In this document: positions 15,442 through 23,670 of the stretch, one piece after another | Layout: every line of letters begins with the position of its first letter | Numbering within the stretch: position 1 is the stretch's first letter | From: ZC4RG29 sp964521255 | GTDB lineage: Bacteria > Bacteroidota > Bacteroidia > Cytophagales > Cyclobacteriaceae | NCBI GenBank assembly: GCA_964521255.1 | Contig: CAZFRM010000012.1 | Location: 93,575 to 157,574, forward strand | Length of the DNA: 64,000 nucleotides | Direction: 5' to 3' | Notes under the pieces: model-generated | What the model was told of the DNA's origin: nothing | Databases searched by the model: none | The model's input: the letters and a program-made list of their open reading frames with translations, nothing else | Made by a program: the position numbers and the translations under genes

Positions 15442-16455
15442 CTACTTTGTTAAAATGGTTTTATTGCTTCTTATAACCTCAAACAGCAAATAGGCAAGCA
15501 TTCCAAACGTGCCGGTAGCCAGGAATAAATGCACCGGTTGCAAGTAAGGAGGAACTGCCAGATATGCCATTCCTGTACCACTTAAAATGGTCCCCAAAAT
15601 TAAAAGGATTAGGGTAAGTGGGAAAACTTTTGACGACTGAGTTTTGACCAATTTGATAATTAATCCTACGTGTAAAATGAGCACAACCCACGAAAATGAC
15701 CGATGTAAAAAGAAGTCGATTCCCAGGTTGGCAATCCAGTTATTTCTGTCAAGCGTTTGTGCCAGTTGGTCAATAATTTCACGTACCCGTGTCCCCATCA
15801 AAGTTTGAATTAGCAGAACAGCCATACAAGCCAGAACCCATCCAACGGACAAGGAATCACGCATAATTGAGACTTGCCCGTTTGTACGGTGTACCAGGTA
15901 AACCAGCATCAAGACAATCAACAATGCTAAGAACATATGTACTGTGATTGTCCAGGGAGTAAGATTGGTTGAAACGACTACCGATCCGATCCAGCCCTGA
16001 AAGCCCACCAGTATGAAGGAGGATACCGCAATTATAACAAGCTTGGGATCAATAGATCGATAGCGGAGTGAAACCACAGCCACGGCAAAAATCATGAAGC
16101 CAATGACCACACCAACAAGCCGGTTTACATATTCAATCCAGGTTTTGACAACATTAAAGTCAGCTTCCTCTCTGATGGATTCATCATTCATCAATTCGTT
16201 TGCCGTTTCATTGAGTCCGAAAGCAGTGAGATACTTTGCGAATCGCTCGTTCTTTTTGTGGCGATACTGAGAATAATATTCCTTATAATTTTCCGGAAGC
16301 TCAGCAACTGATGTAGGAGGAGTCCATTTTCCAAAACATTTCGGCCAATCAGGACAGCCCATACCAGAGCCGGTGCTTCTTACAATTCCGCCCACCAAAA
16401 TTAAAATGTAAACTGCGATCAAGGTAGAAAAACATAGCCTGTGAAATGACCGCAT
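15442..16455 (-). CDS. ctaA: Haem A synthase (COX15/CtaA)
   Basis: CtaA oxidises haem O to haem A for the aa3-type oxidase. The 337-residue protein has eight predicted helices and family features: VGGIVRSTGSGMGCPDWPKCFG (cysteine loop near residues 22-42), EYVNRLVGVVIGF (haem ligand region), a central LTPWTITVHMFLALLI with conserved His, RSFSWVVLILHVGLI, and a final PVHLFLATG with His. It is followed without a gap by ctaB. A word-repeat hairpin separates it from coxA. Confidence 0.94.
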   Translation of the reverse strand: MRSFHRLCFSTLIAVYILILVGGIVRSTGSGMGCPDWPKCFGKWTPPTSVAELPENYKEYYSQYRHKKNERFAKYLTAFGLNETANELMNDESIREEADFNVVKTWIEYVNRLVGVVIGFMIFAVAVVSLRYRSIDPKLVIIAVSSFILVGFQGWIGSVVVSTNLTPWTITVHMFLALLIVLMLVYLVHRTNGQVSIMRDSLSVGWVLACMAVLLIQTLMGTRVREIIDQLAQTLDRNNWIANLGIDFFLHRSFSWVVLILHVGLIIKLVKTQSSKVFPLTLILLILGTILSGTGMAYLAVPPYLQPVHLFLATGTFGMLAYLLFEVIRSNKTILTK

Positions 16456-16460
16456 TGCCT

Positions 16461-16537
16461 AAGGTTTAACGTTTAAAGTTTAATGTTTAATGTTCAGGAA
16501 TTTCACCTTAAACTTTAAACCTTAAACCTTAAACTTT
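16461..16537. repeat. Intergenic hairpin, TTTAAGGTTTAAAG word family
   Basis: The whole space between the coxA stop and the ctaA start is an imperfect inverted repeat. The left arm is AAGGTTTAACGTTTAAAG and the right arm in reverse complement is AAAGTTTAAGGTTTAAGG. Word content is the same as at 13861-13952, also inside this operon. Confidence 0.7.
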
Positions 16538-18430
16538 CTAATGCTTCTTATGTTCCGAATCAATGATTATTGTGCCCTGACTATCCGAGGTTTCCAGTTT
16601 GATCAGTTCGTTTTCGTGAGGAAGATTCGATTCAGGCGTTTCGGAATATGGAATATGCTGAGGAATGAAATCATCCTTAGCGCCGGGCTTACTGTAATCA
16701 TACGGCCAACGATACACTGCCGGTATTTCACCGATCCAGTTACCATGCCCGGGATTTCGTGGTGTTGTCCATTCCAGGGTTGTAGAATTCCATGGGTTCA
16801 ACGGTGCTAATCGTCCGCGGAAAATACTATAGAAGAAATTAAACAGGAATATGAACTGCGCACTCAACGTTATAATTGCTGCAATACTCACTAACATGTT
16901 CAGATCGGTAAAACCGCTGAAGGTTTCAAAGTTTGTAAAAGAATAATACCTTCTTGGAAAACCAGCGATACCGATGTAGTGCATTGGGAAAAACACAAGG
17001 TAAACTCCGGCAAAAGTTACCCAGAAGTGAATGTATCCCAATTTATCATCCATCATTCGACCAAACATCTTAGGGAACCAGTGATAAATACCGGCAAGCA
17101 TTCCAAAGAAAGAAGCGCTACCCATCACAAGATGGAAGTGTGCCACAACAAAGTATGTATCGTGAAGCTGAATATCAATGGCAGAGTTACCGAGGAATAT
17201 CCCTGTAATACCTCCGGTAAGGAAGAATGAAACAAGACCGATAGAAAACAACATGCCTGGCGTAAATCGAATATTACCTTTCCACAGGGTTGTGACGTAG
17301 TTGAAAATCTTTACCGCTGATGGAACAGCAATGATCAATGTTAACAACATGAAGATTGATCCGAGGAAAGGATTCATCCCCGTTACAAACATGTGGTGCG
17401 CCCATACAATGAATGAGAGAATAGCAATAAAGAGCATTGATCCCACCATCGCTTTGTAACCAAAGATTGGCTTTCGCGAATTGGTGGCAATAATTTCAGA
17501 TGTAATACCCAGCGCTGGAAGTAGTACAATGTACACTTCAGGGTGACCCAGGAACCAGAACAAATGCTGGAACAAAATCGGGCTACCGCCGATGTGAGGT
17601 AACGCTTCACCACCAATGTAAATATCGGAGAGATAAAAACTCGTACCGAAACTTCTGTCGAAAATAAGAAGAAGTGCTGCAGCGAATAGTACGGGGAATG
17701 AAAGCAAACCGATTATTGCTGTAAAGAAGAACGCCCAAATAGTAAGCGGCATTCTTGAAAAAGACATTCCGCGTGTGCGTAAATTGATAACCGTTGTGAT
17801 GTAGTTAATACCACCCAGAAGGGTACTTACAATGAATAACGCCATCGCTACCAGCCAAAGCGTCATGCCGTCACCAGAACCTTTCATGGCCTGAGGCAAT
17901 GCACTTAATGGTGGATAGATCGTCCATCCTCCACTGGCAGGCCCGGTGCTTAAGAATAGTGATACAAACATGATCACACTGGATAAGAAAAAGAACCAGT
18001 ATGAAAGCATATTCATGAATCCGGAAGCCATATCTCTTGCTCCTACCTGCAACGGAATCAGAAAATTAGAGAAAGTACCGCTTAGTCCGGCCGTTAGTAC
18101 AAAGAAAACCATGATAGTTCCGTGCATGGTAACAAGAGCAAGGAAAAATTCAGGATCGAGTTGTCCTTCCGGTGTAATCCATTCACCAAGAACGGGCTTT
18201 AACCACTCAAGCTTCATGTTGGGAAATCCCAACTGAAGACGAAAGATCACTGAAAGTGTTCCTCCTAATAGCGCCCAAAAAATACCGGTGATCAGGAATT
18301 GTTTTGCAATTACCTTATGATCCTGGCTGAATATATAGGTTGTCCAAAAATTACCATGATGATGTTCATCGTGACCGTGATCATCGTGGTGGTGAACATC
18401 ATGCTGGGTATGAATATCTGTTGTTGCCAT
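16538..18430 (-). CDS. ctaD: Cytochrome c oxidase subunit I
   Basis: This 630-residue catalytic subunit of an aa3-type haem-copper oxidase reduces O2 to water and pumps protons. Diagnostic motifs include MHGTIMVFFVLTAGLSG (low-spin haem ligand), GHPEVYIVLLPALG (CuB His and the His-Tyr crosslink), WAHHMFVTGM and HDTYFVVAHFHLVMG (haem ligands). A His-rich N-terminus (HTQHDVHHHDDHGHDEHHH) may bind metal. The VYIV motif is that of A-type oxidases. It lies 14 nt downstream of coxB in the same operon as alternative complex III, so quinol and oxygen ends are encoded together. Confidence 0.97.
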   Translation of the reverse strand: MATTDIHTQHDVHHHDDHGHDEHHHGNFWTTYIFSQDHKVIAKQFLITGIFWALLGGTLSVIFRLQLGFPNMKLEWLKPVLGEWITPEGQLDPEFFLALVTMHGTIMVFFVLTAGLSGTFSNFLIPLQVGARDMASGFMNMLSYWFFFLSSVIMFVSLFLSTGPASGGWTIYPPLSALPQAMKGSGDGMTLWLVAMALFIVSTLLGGINYITTVINLRTRGMSFSRMPLTIWAFFFTAIIGLLSFPVLFAAALLLIFDRSFGTSFYLSDIYIGGEALPHIGGSPILFQHLFWFLGHPEVYIVLLPALGITSEIIATNSRKPIFGYKAMVGSMLFIAILSFIVWAHHMFVTGMNPFLGSIFMLLTLIIAVPSAVKIFNYVTTLWKGNIRFTPGMLFSIGLVSFFLTGGITGIFLGNSAIDIQLHDTYFVVAHFHLVMGSASFFGMLAGIYHWFPKMFGRMMDDKLGYIHFWVTFAGVYLVFFPMHYIGIAGFPRRYYSFTNFETFSGFTDLNMLVSIAAIITLSAQFIFLFNFFYSIFRGRLAPLNPWNSTTLEWTTPRNPGHGNWIGEIPAVYRWPYDYSKPGAKDDFIPQHIPYSETPESNLPHENELIKLETSDSQGTIIIDSEHKKH

Positions 18431-18444
18431 CGCTTAAATTTCTT

Positions 18445-19536
18445 TTAATTTGACCCCGTGACTGTTACCGTACTGCTTTGTGCTGCAGCTTCAACTGCCT
18501 CCACTGGAATACCCGCTTTAATCATTGCAGCTTCACGCAAATTAGCAGGCACTTTTTCCAGGTAAGAAGGATTTTGTTTCAGCCACGCCTCCTGACTGGC
18601 CTTCCATTTCTCAAATGTTTCTTCATCATCAACTACTACCTGCATTCTCATGGAGAAGTGTCCCTTTCCACAAATCTCTGTACAAGCCAACTCGTAATTA
18701 AAATTTGGATTGCCCAGTTCCTTCCGCATTTCCTCCGTAGTTTTTGTAGCAATAAATTTGAACTGTGTCGGCATACCGGGAACGGCATCCATTTTCACCC
18801 TGAAGTGTGGTAAAAAAACACTGTGCAATACATCCTTTGCCCTGATCTTCAACAGCACTTCCTTTCCTTTGGGAATGTGAAGTTCAAGTGACTTGAAATC
18901 ATCAAAGGAATTTTTATCCGTAAGATCTAAACCAAATTCATTTCCAAAATTGTCAATGAGTTTGAAATTATATTTACCAAGTTCATTATCCTTTACACCG
19001 GGATATCGCGCTGTCCATGCAAACTGCTGGGCGACCAGTTCAACTACCTCTGCGTCTTTTGATGCAGGACCTGTAATATCATTCCATGCACTTAACCCTG
19101 TAAAGATCAACACTGCCAATACAATGGCCGGGATGATCGTCCATGCTAATTCCAGGTAATGGTTGTCAGGATAGTATTTTGCTTTTTGGCCTTCACGATA
19201 TTGGTACTTATACAAAAACCAGAACATGATGATACTGATGATCACAAAGGCTATTACCGTTATTGCCATTGTAATCCAGAATAAGGTATCCGTCCACGCA
19301 CCGTGCTTTGAGGCAACGGGTAAATTATAATCATCAAAATGAGCAAAAGAGTACCAAAAGAAGCCGCCAATGCTTGCCACCATGAACACAATAAACAAAG
19401 TCGCATTCAAGCTATTACTTGAATCTATTCTTGTTTCTTTCGCACCCTTTGCCAAGCTTACCAAACTGCTTAACCGGAAGATCAGATAAAAAATGACCAG
19501 CAGCAGAAGTACACCTAAACCAATAATCAGATTCAT
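18445..19536 (-). CDS. Cytochrome c oxidase subunit II
   Basis: Using the ATG at 19536 gives 363 residues. A TTG seven codons upstream is less likely, since the ATG begins directly with the first membrane helix. Extra N-terminal helices precede the cupredoxin domain. CuA ligands are present: DVLHSVFLPHF (His) and ACTEICGKGHFSMRM (Cys-x3-Cys-x3-His-x2-Met). There is no CxxCH at the C-terminus, so this is a plain aa3-type subunit II without fused cytochrome c. Electrons must arrive from a separate haem protein, plausibly ActE or ActA encoded upstream. Confidence 0.95.
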   Translation of the reverse strand: MNLIIGLGVLLLLVIFYLIFRLSSLVSLAKGAKETRIDSSNSLNATLFIVFMVASIGGFFWYSFAHFDDYNLPVASKHGAWTDTLFWITMAITVIAFVIISIIMFWFLYKYQYREGQKAKYYPDNHYLELAWTIIPAIVLAVLIFTGLSAWNDITGPASKDAEVVELVAQQFAWTARYPGVKDNELGKYNFKLIDNFGNEFGLDLTDKNSFDDFKSLELHIPKGKEVLLKIRAKDVLHSVFLPHFRVKMDAVPGMPTQFKFIATKTTEEMRKELGNPNFNYELACTEICGKGHFSMRMQVVVDDEETFEKWKASQEAWLKQNPSYLEKVPANLREAAMIKAGIPVEAVEAAAQSSTVTVTGSN

Positions 19537-19560
19537 AATATTTTCTTCTATATACAATTA

Positions 19561-20958
19561 TTAAATATGGTGATGCAGACTCTCTTCCAACATCGGATGA
19601 TTTTTTCCAATCAATGGCATTTTCGAAAGACTGGAAAGCACAACGAGGAAAAACACTGAGAGGAAAATAAGCGCTGTGCCAATCTCAAGCAAACCAAGGC
19701 CACCGTTTTCCTGCATAACACCAGGGGTAACCATATTGTAAAAATCAAACCAATGACCGATGATCACTATGGGGCAAACCAATTTCAAGGTTGAAAGTTG
19801 GCGCTTGGCGTCTCTTGTCATAAACAACAAGAACGGTAATACAAAGTTCAGTATCAGGTTAGTATAGAAAATCCAGCTATATGGACTTGTGTGCATACGT
19901 TCTATGAAATAGACCGTTTCTTCGGGAATGTTCGCATAATAAATCAACAGGAATTGGCCGAACCAGATGTATGTCCAGAAGATTGAAAAAGCGAAGACAA
20001 ATTTTCCCAGGTCGTGAACGTGATTTGCGTTAACAATCTTGAGATAACCTGCGCTTTTTAAGTGAGCAACAATTAATGTTATAAAGGCTAATCCTGTCAC
20101 CCACCAGCTCGCAAATACATACCAGCCAAACATAGTACTGAACCAGTGTGTATCGATACTCATCACCCAATCCCACGCGGCAACAGATGAACTAACAGCA
20201 AAGAATATGAGGAACCATGTAGAAGTTATCCTGTTTTTATACCAATGCGTTGGAGAAGCATCAATATCTTCAGCTATCATTCTTCTTTTTATCTGAAGAA
20301 AGAACCAGTACCATAAGCCAAAGAAAATTACCATTCTCAAAATGAAGAACAACGGAAACTTTCCGGCAACGAGAGGCCAAAAGAAATAAGGTGCTTTACC
20401 GTTGATTATTTTGTCAAAAGTAGGATTAGGTTGTCCATTCTCCAGTTTCTCACCATATAAATAACCATGCGTCCAGTGAAACACATCATGGCTTACTGCA
20501 AACCATAACCCTAATGTTAACAAACCTGCAATCGGCAACCAATGTGCCATGGCAAGTGGAACTCTTAGAATACCGGCTGACCATCCGGCCTGTGCTGCAT
20601 ATTGAATAGCAACAAAGAAAAGTCCGATGATGCCAAGACCAACAAAGTAGATGTTGTTCATCCATAAGGTTGTGTACAATCTCTTCAACCAGTGTGCAGT
20701 TTCATGATGCGCTCCATGTTCTTCCTGCGCATGACCTGCTGATGCAGCTTCATCGTGCTGAAGACTGGCTGTTAATTCCTGAGATGTCTGAACCGAAGCA
20801 TGCCCTCCTTCTTCATGATGACCAGCACCGGTCATAGCCAGGACAAGGCCGAGAATAAAGAGAACTATTCCCGTTCCCAACAAGTAGAAAAACTTCCGCT
20901 TTGTTTCCGGCTTGAAAATGTATTGTTCGCTTTCTACAGTTATATGCGTATGAGCCAT
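19561..20958 (-). CDS. actF: Alternative complex III subunit ActF
   Basis: This 465-residue integral membrane protein with about ten helices is the ActF-type quinol:cytochrome c oxidoreductase subunit, a paralogue of ActC without a recognised cofactor. Typical features are a His-rich loop after the first helix (GAGHHEEGGHASVQ...EEHGAHHETAHWLKRLYTTLW), WFAVSHDVFHWTHGYLY and SVAAWDWVMSIDTHWFSTMFGWYVFAS. Alternative complex III replaces cytochrome bc1 in many Bacteroidota. It follows actE and precedes coxB, matching the canonical act-cox order. Confidence 0.92.
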   Translation of the reverse strand: MAHTHITVESEQYIFKPETKRKFFYLLGTGIVLFILGLVLAMTGAGHHEEGGHASVQTSQELTASLQHDEAASAGHAQEEHGAHHETAHWLKRLYTTLWMNNIYFVGLGIIGLFFVAIQYAAQAGWSAGILRVPLAMAHWLPIAGLLTLGLWFAVSHDVFHWTHGYLYGEKLENGQPNPTFDKIINGKAPYFFWPLVAGKFPLFFILRMVIFFGLWYWFFLQIKRRMIAEDIDASPTHWYKNRITSTWFLIFFAVSSSVAAWDWVMSIDTHWFSTMFGWYVFASWWVTGLAFITLIVAHLKSAGYLKIVNANHVHDLGKFVFAFSIFWTYIWFGQFLLIYYANIPEETVYFIERMHTSPYSWIFYTNLILNFVLPFLLFMTRDAKRQLSTLKLVCPIVIIGHWFDFYNMVTPGVMQENGGLGLLEIGTALIFLSVFFLVVLSSLSKMPLIGKNHPMLEESLHHHI

Positions 20959-21015
20959 TTTTGTTCGATTATCTGCTACTCAGTTTTATCTAATTGTCTT
21001 TACCTAATTGTCGAA

Positions 21016-21654
21016 TTACTTTTGTAAAGTCTTCACATACTTTGCAATCTTCCAGCGGTCTTCAGGACTAATCTGAGAACCATGTGCCCACATCAAACCT
21101 TTTCCTTCTGTTATCACATGAAAGATGTGACCTTCTGAAATATCTTTTAAAGCGTCACTGGTAAGGTTAGCAACACCTGCATACTTTGGCTGGCCTTCAA
21201 ACTCAGCTACTTTTCCGTCAGCTTTACCTTTAGCGCCATGGCAATGATCACAATATATATCGTACAGTATTTTACCATCGGCTATTACAGCCACTGTTGA
21301 GTCAAGAGGATTTTTTAACGTTCGGGCTGCATAAGCAACGCTGTCTTTTGGAATTCTGTAAGGAAGCCAACCTTGAGGATTGCGCTTTACGGTATTCTTT
21401 ACAGGCTCACGCATATTCATACCGTGAGGGTTAAGCTTGTTGGAATTGAAGAACTCTGCGTGACCGTCTGGATAATCAATTGAAGTGAGCCAACGCCCTG
21501 CGGTTGTGTCGTTAATTTGCGTGAGGGGATCGTAAGGCACAGAGTGATACATGTTGGGGGCATATTCCAATCCCGGGTTATCACCTCCTGCTCCACAACC
21601 TGCCAGAATCATTGCAGTTCCTACTCCTAATACAAAGCTTTTTATCAAGCGCAT
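21016..21654 (-). CDS. actE: Alternative complex III cytochrome c subunit ActE
   Basis: From the ATG at 21654 the protein has 212 residues and begins with a lipoprotein signal (MRLIKSFVLGVGTAMILAGCGAGG). Starts further upstream would overlap actD and dilute the signal sequence, so 21654 is chosen. One haem-binding motif, CDHCH, lies in the C-terminal half, with a candidate Met axial ligand in GKGLMWAHGSQISPEDRW. It is a mono-haem cytochrome c anchored to the outer face of the membrane. It probably passes electrons from the ActA/B module to the oxidase. Confidence 0.92.
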   Translation of the reverse strand: MRLIKSFVLGVGTAMILAGCGAGGDNPGLEYAPNMYHSVPYDPLTQINDTTAGRWLTSIDYPDGHAEFFNSNKLNPHGMNMREPVKNTVKRNPQGWLPYRIPKDSVAYAARTLKNPLDSTVAVIADGKILYDIYCDHCHGAKGKADGKVAEFEGQPKYAGVANLTSDALKDISEGHIFHVITEGKGLMWAHGSQISPEDRWKIAKYVKTLQK

Positions 21655-21670
21655 AGTATATCGAGACTTG

Positions 21671-22201
21671 TTATTCAAAACTCTTTTCATTTACTTCTTC
21701 AGCTCCGGCATCTTTCAATATCCGGGAAATTTCTTCTTTACTTTTATCATTATTCAAAGCAAGATCGATCGCCATTACATGTTTGTCATCCGTGCTGCGA
21801 ATATCAAACTGACGTGGCCACCGGTATGGTTTCATATCATTAACGATCATGAATGTAGCCACCATTCCAAGCGATGCCAGCAAAACGGTTAACTCGAATG
21901 TAACCGGGATGAATGGAGGTAATGAAGCAAAGTTCTTTCCTCCGATGATCATGGGCCAGTCATAACCCAGCATCCATATCTGCATAATGAGCGCCAGGGA
22001 AGTACCTGTCAATCCAAAAAGGAACGCGGCAATAGGAAGACGTGACCGGGTGTAACCCAGTACTTCATCCAAACCGTGAACAGGGAATGGCGTGAATACT
22101 TCATGTATCTTAACGCCCTTACCTCTTATTTTGGTAACCGCGCTGAGAAGAACATCCTCGTCATTAAAAACCCCGACTATAAAATGCTTATCTGCGTCCA
22201 T
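21671..22201 (-). CDS. actD: Alternative complex III subunit ActD (DUF3341)
   Basis: This 176-residue protein of the DUF3341 family has an N-terminal ferredoxin-like region (FIVGVFNDEDVLLSAVTKIRGKGVKIHEVFTPFPVHGLDE) and two central transmembrane helices (LPIAAFLFGLTGTSLALIMQIW; ASLPPFIPVTFELTVLLASLGMV). This is the standard ActD form, a structural membrane subunit without a cofactor. It lies between actC and actE as expected. Confidence 0.93.
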   Translation of the reverse strand: MDADKHFIVGVFNDEDVLLSAVTKIRGKGVKIHEVFTPFPVHGLDEVLGYTRSRLPIAAFLFGLTGTSLALIMQIWMLGYDWPMIIGGKNFASLPPFIPVTFELTVLLASLGMVATFMIVNDMKPYRWPRQFDIRSTDDKHVMAIDLALNNDKSKEEISRILKDAGAEEVNEKSFE

Positions 22202-22231
22202 TCTTTTTTAGTTCTTTAATCTCAATACATC

Positions 22232-23620
22232 TCAATGTTTCTCTGCTGATCCCTTCTTCAAGGAATCAGACTTGATAATACTTTTCACTTCCGCCATGTT
22301 GATCACCGGGAAATACTTCGCAAACAAAAGGAATGCTGTGAAGAAAAATCCGAAAGTAAAAACATACTCACCAATGTCATACATCGTAGGATGGAACATT
22401 GTCCAGCTTGAAGGAACGTAATCACGGTGCAGCGATGTAACAATAATTACAAAACGCTCGAACCACATACCGATATTCACGATGATCGACAACACGAATG
22501 TCGAAACGATGCTCGTTCTGATTTTCTTGATCCAGAAAAGTTGAGGAGAAATCACGTTACACGTCATCATTGACCAGTAAGCCCATGCATACGGACCCTG
22601 TACGCGGTTGAAGAAAGCATAGCCTTCATATTCAACGCCTGAATACCATGAAATGAAAAGCTCTGTTATATACGCGATACCTACAATCGACCCTGTAACA
22701 ATGATGATGATGTTCATCAATTCAATGTGATAGATGGTGATATAGTCTTCAAGTTTGAATACAACTCGTGTAACCAGCAGAAGGGTTAACACCATTGCGA
22801 AACCAGAGAAAATTGCACCGGCAACGAAGTATGGAGGAAAAATAGTTGTGTGCCAGCCCGGAATAATTGAAGTAGCAAAGTCCATTGATACGATCGTGTG
22901 AACGGATAACACAAGAGGTGTTGAAAGCCCTGCGAGGATCAACGCTACTGATTCATAACGCATCCATGTTTTTGCACCACCTTGCCAACCGAAGCTTAAC
23001 GCGTTATAAATATTAGCGCGCAACATGTGTCCCTGAACAACAGCACGGTCGCGGATTACAGCAAAATCAGGAATGAGTCCTAAGTACCAGAACACAAGCG
23101 ATACGGTAAAGTATGTCGAGATAGCGAATACATCCCAAAGCAGTGGTGAATTAAAATTAACCCACAACGAACCAAAAGCATTTGGAAGCGGGAGCGCCCA
23201 ATAGAATCCTAACCAAAGCCGACCCATGTGCATGAGCGGAAAGGTAGCCGCACAGATAACGGCAAAGATTGTCATCGCCTCTGCCGCACGGTTGATAGAC
23301 ATTCTCCATTTCTGACGGAACAACAACAAGATAGCGGAGATCAATGTACCGGCGTGACCAATACCCACCCACCACACGAAGTTGGTGATATCCCACGCCC
23401 AGCCTACTGTTTTATTTAGTCCCCAGACTCCTACACCATGCCATAATAAAATACATATACAATAGAAACCAAAGCCAAGCATAGCCAGTGAAAAGGCCAT
23501 AGCTATATACCATAACCTGGAAGGTTTATTCTCTATCTGTATACTGATGTCATGCGAAACATCTTTTACCGTCTTGCCACCGGTTACCAAAGGATCGCGC
23601 ACTGAAGAAGTTACCTGCAT
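22232..23620 (-). CDS. actC: Alternative complex III subunit ActC (NrfD-like)
   Basis: This 462-residue membrane protein of the NrfD/PsrC family has about ten helices. Visible features include GWAWDITNFVWWVGIGHAGTLISAILLLF (quinol-site helix with conserved His), CAATFPLMHMGRLWLGFYWALPLPN and LIPDFAVIRDRA. It forms the menaquinol oxidation site together with ActB. It lies 50 nt downstream of actB and is complete. Confidence 0.94.
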   Translation of the reverse strand: MQVTSSVRDPLVTGGKTVKDVSHDISIQIENKPSRLWYIAMAFSLAMLGFGFYCICILLWHGVGVWGLNKTVGWAWDITNFVWWVGIGHAGTLISAILLLFRQKWRMSINRAAEAMTIFAVICAATFPLMHMGRLWLGFYWALPLPNAFGSLWVNFNSPLLWDVFAISTYFTVSLVFWYLGLIPDFAVIRDRAVVQGHMLRANIYNALSFGWQGGAKTWMRYESVALILAGLSTPLVLSVHTIVSMDFATSIIPGWHTTIFPPYFVAGAIFSGFAMVLTLLLVTRVVFKLEDYITIYHIELMNIIIIVTGSIVGIAYITELFISWYSGVEYEGYAFFNRVQGPYAWAYWSMMTCNVISPQLFWIKKIRTSIVSTFVLSIIVNIGMWFERFVIIVTSLHRDYVPSSWTMFHPTMYDIGEYVFTFGFFFTAFLLFAKYFPVINMAEVKSIIKSDSLKKGSAEKH

Positions 23621-23670
23621 TGTGTAGTTAAAAGTTATTCGTTATCAGTTATCAGTTTCCGTTTATTCCA

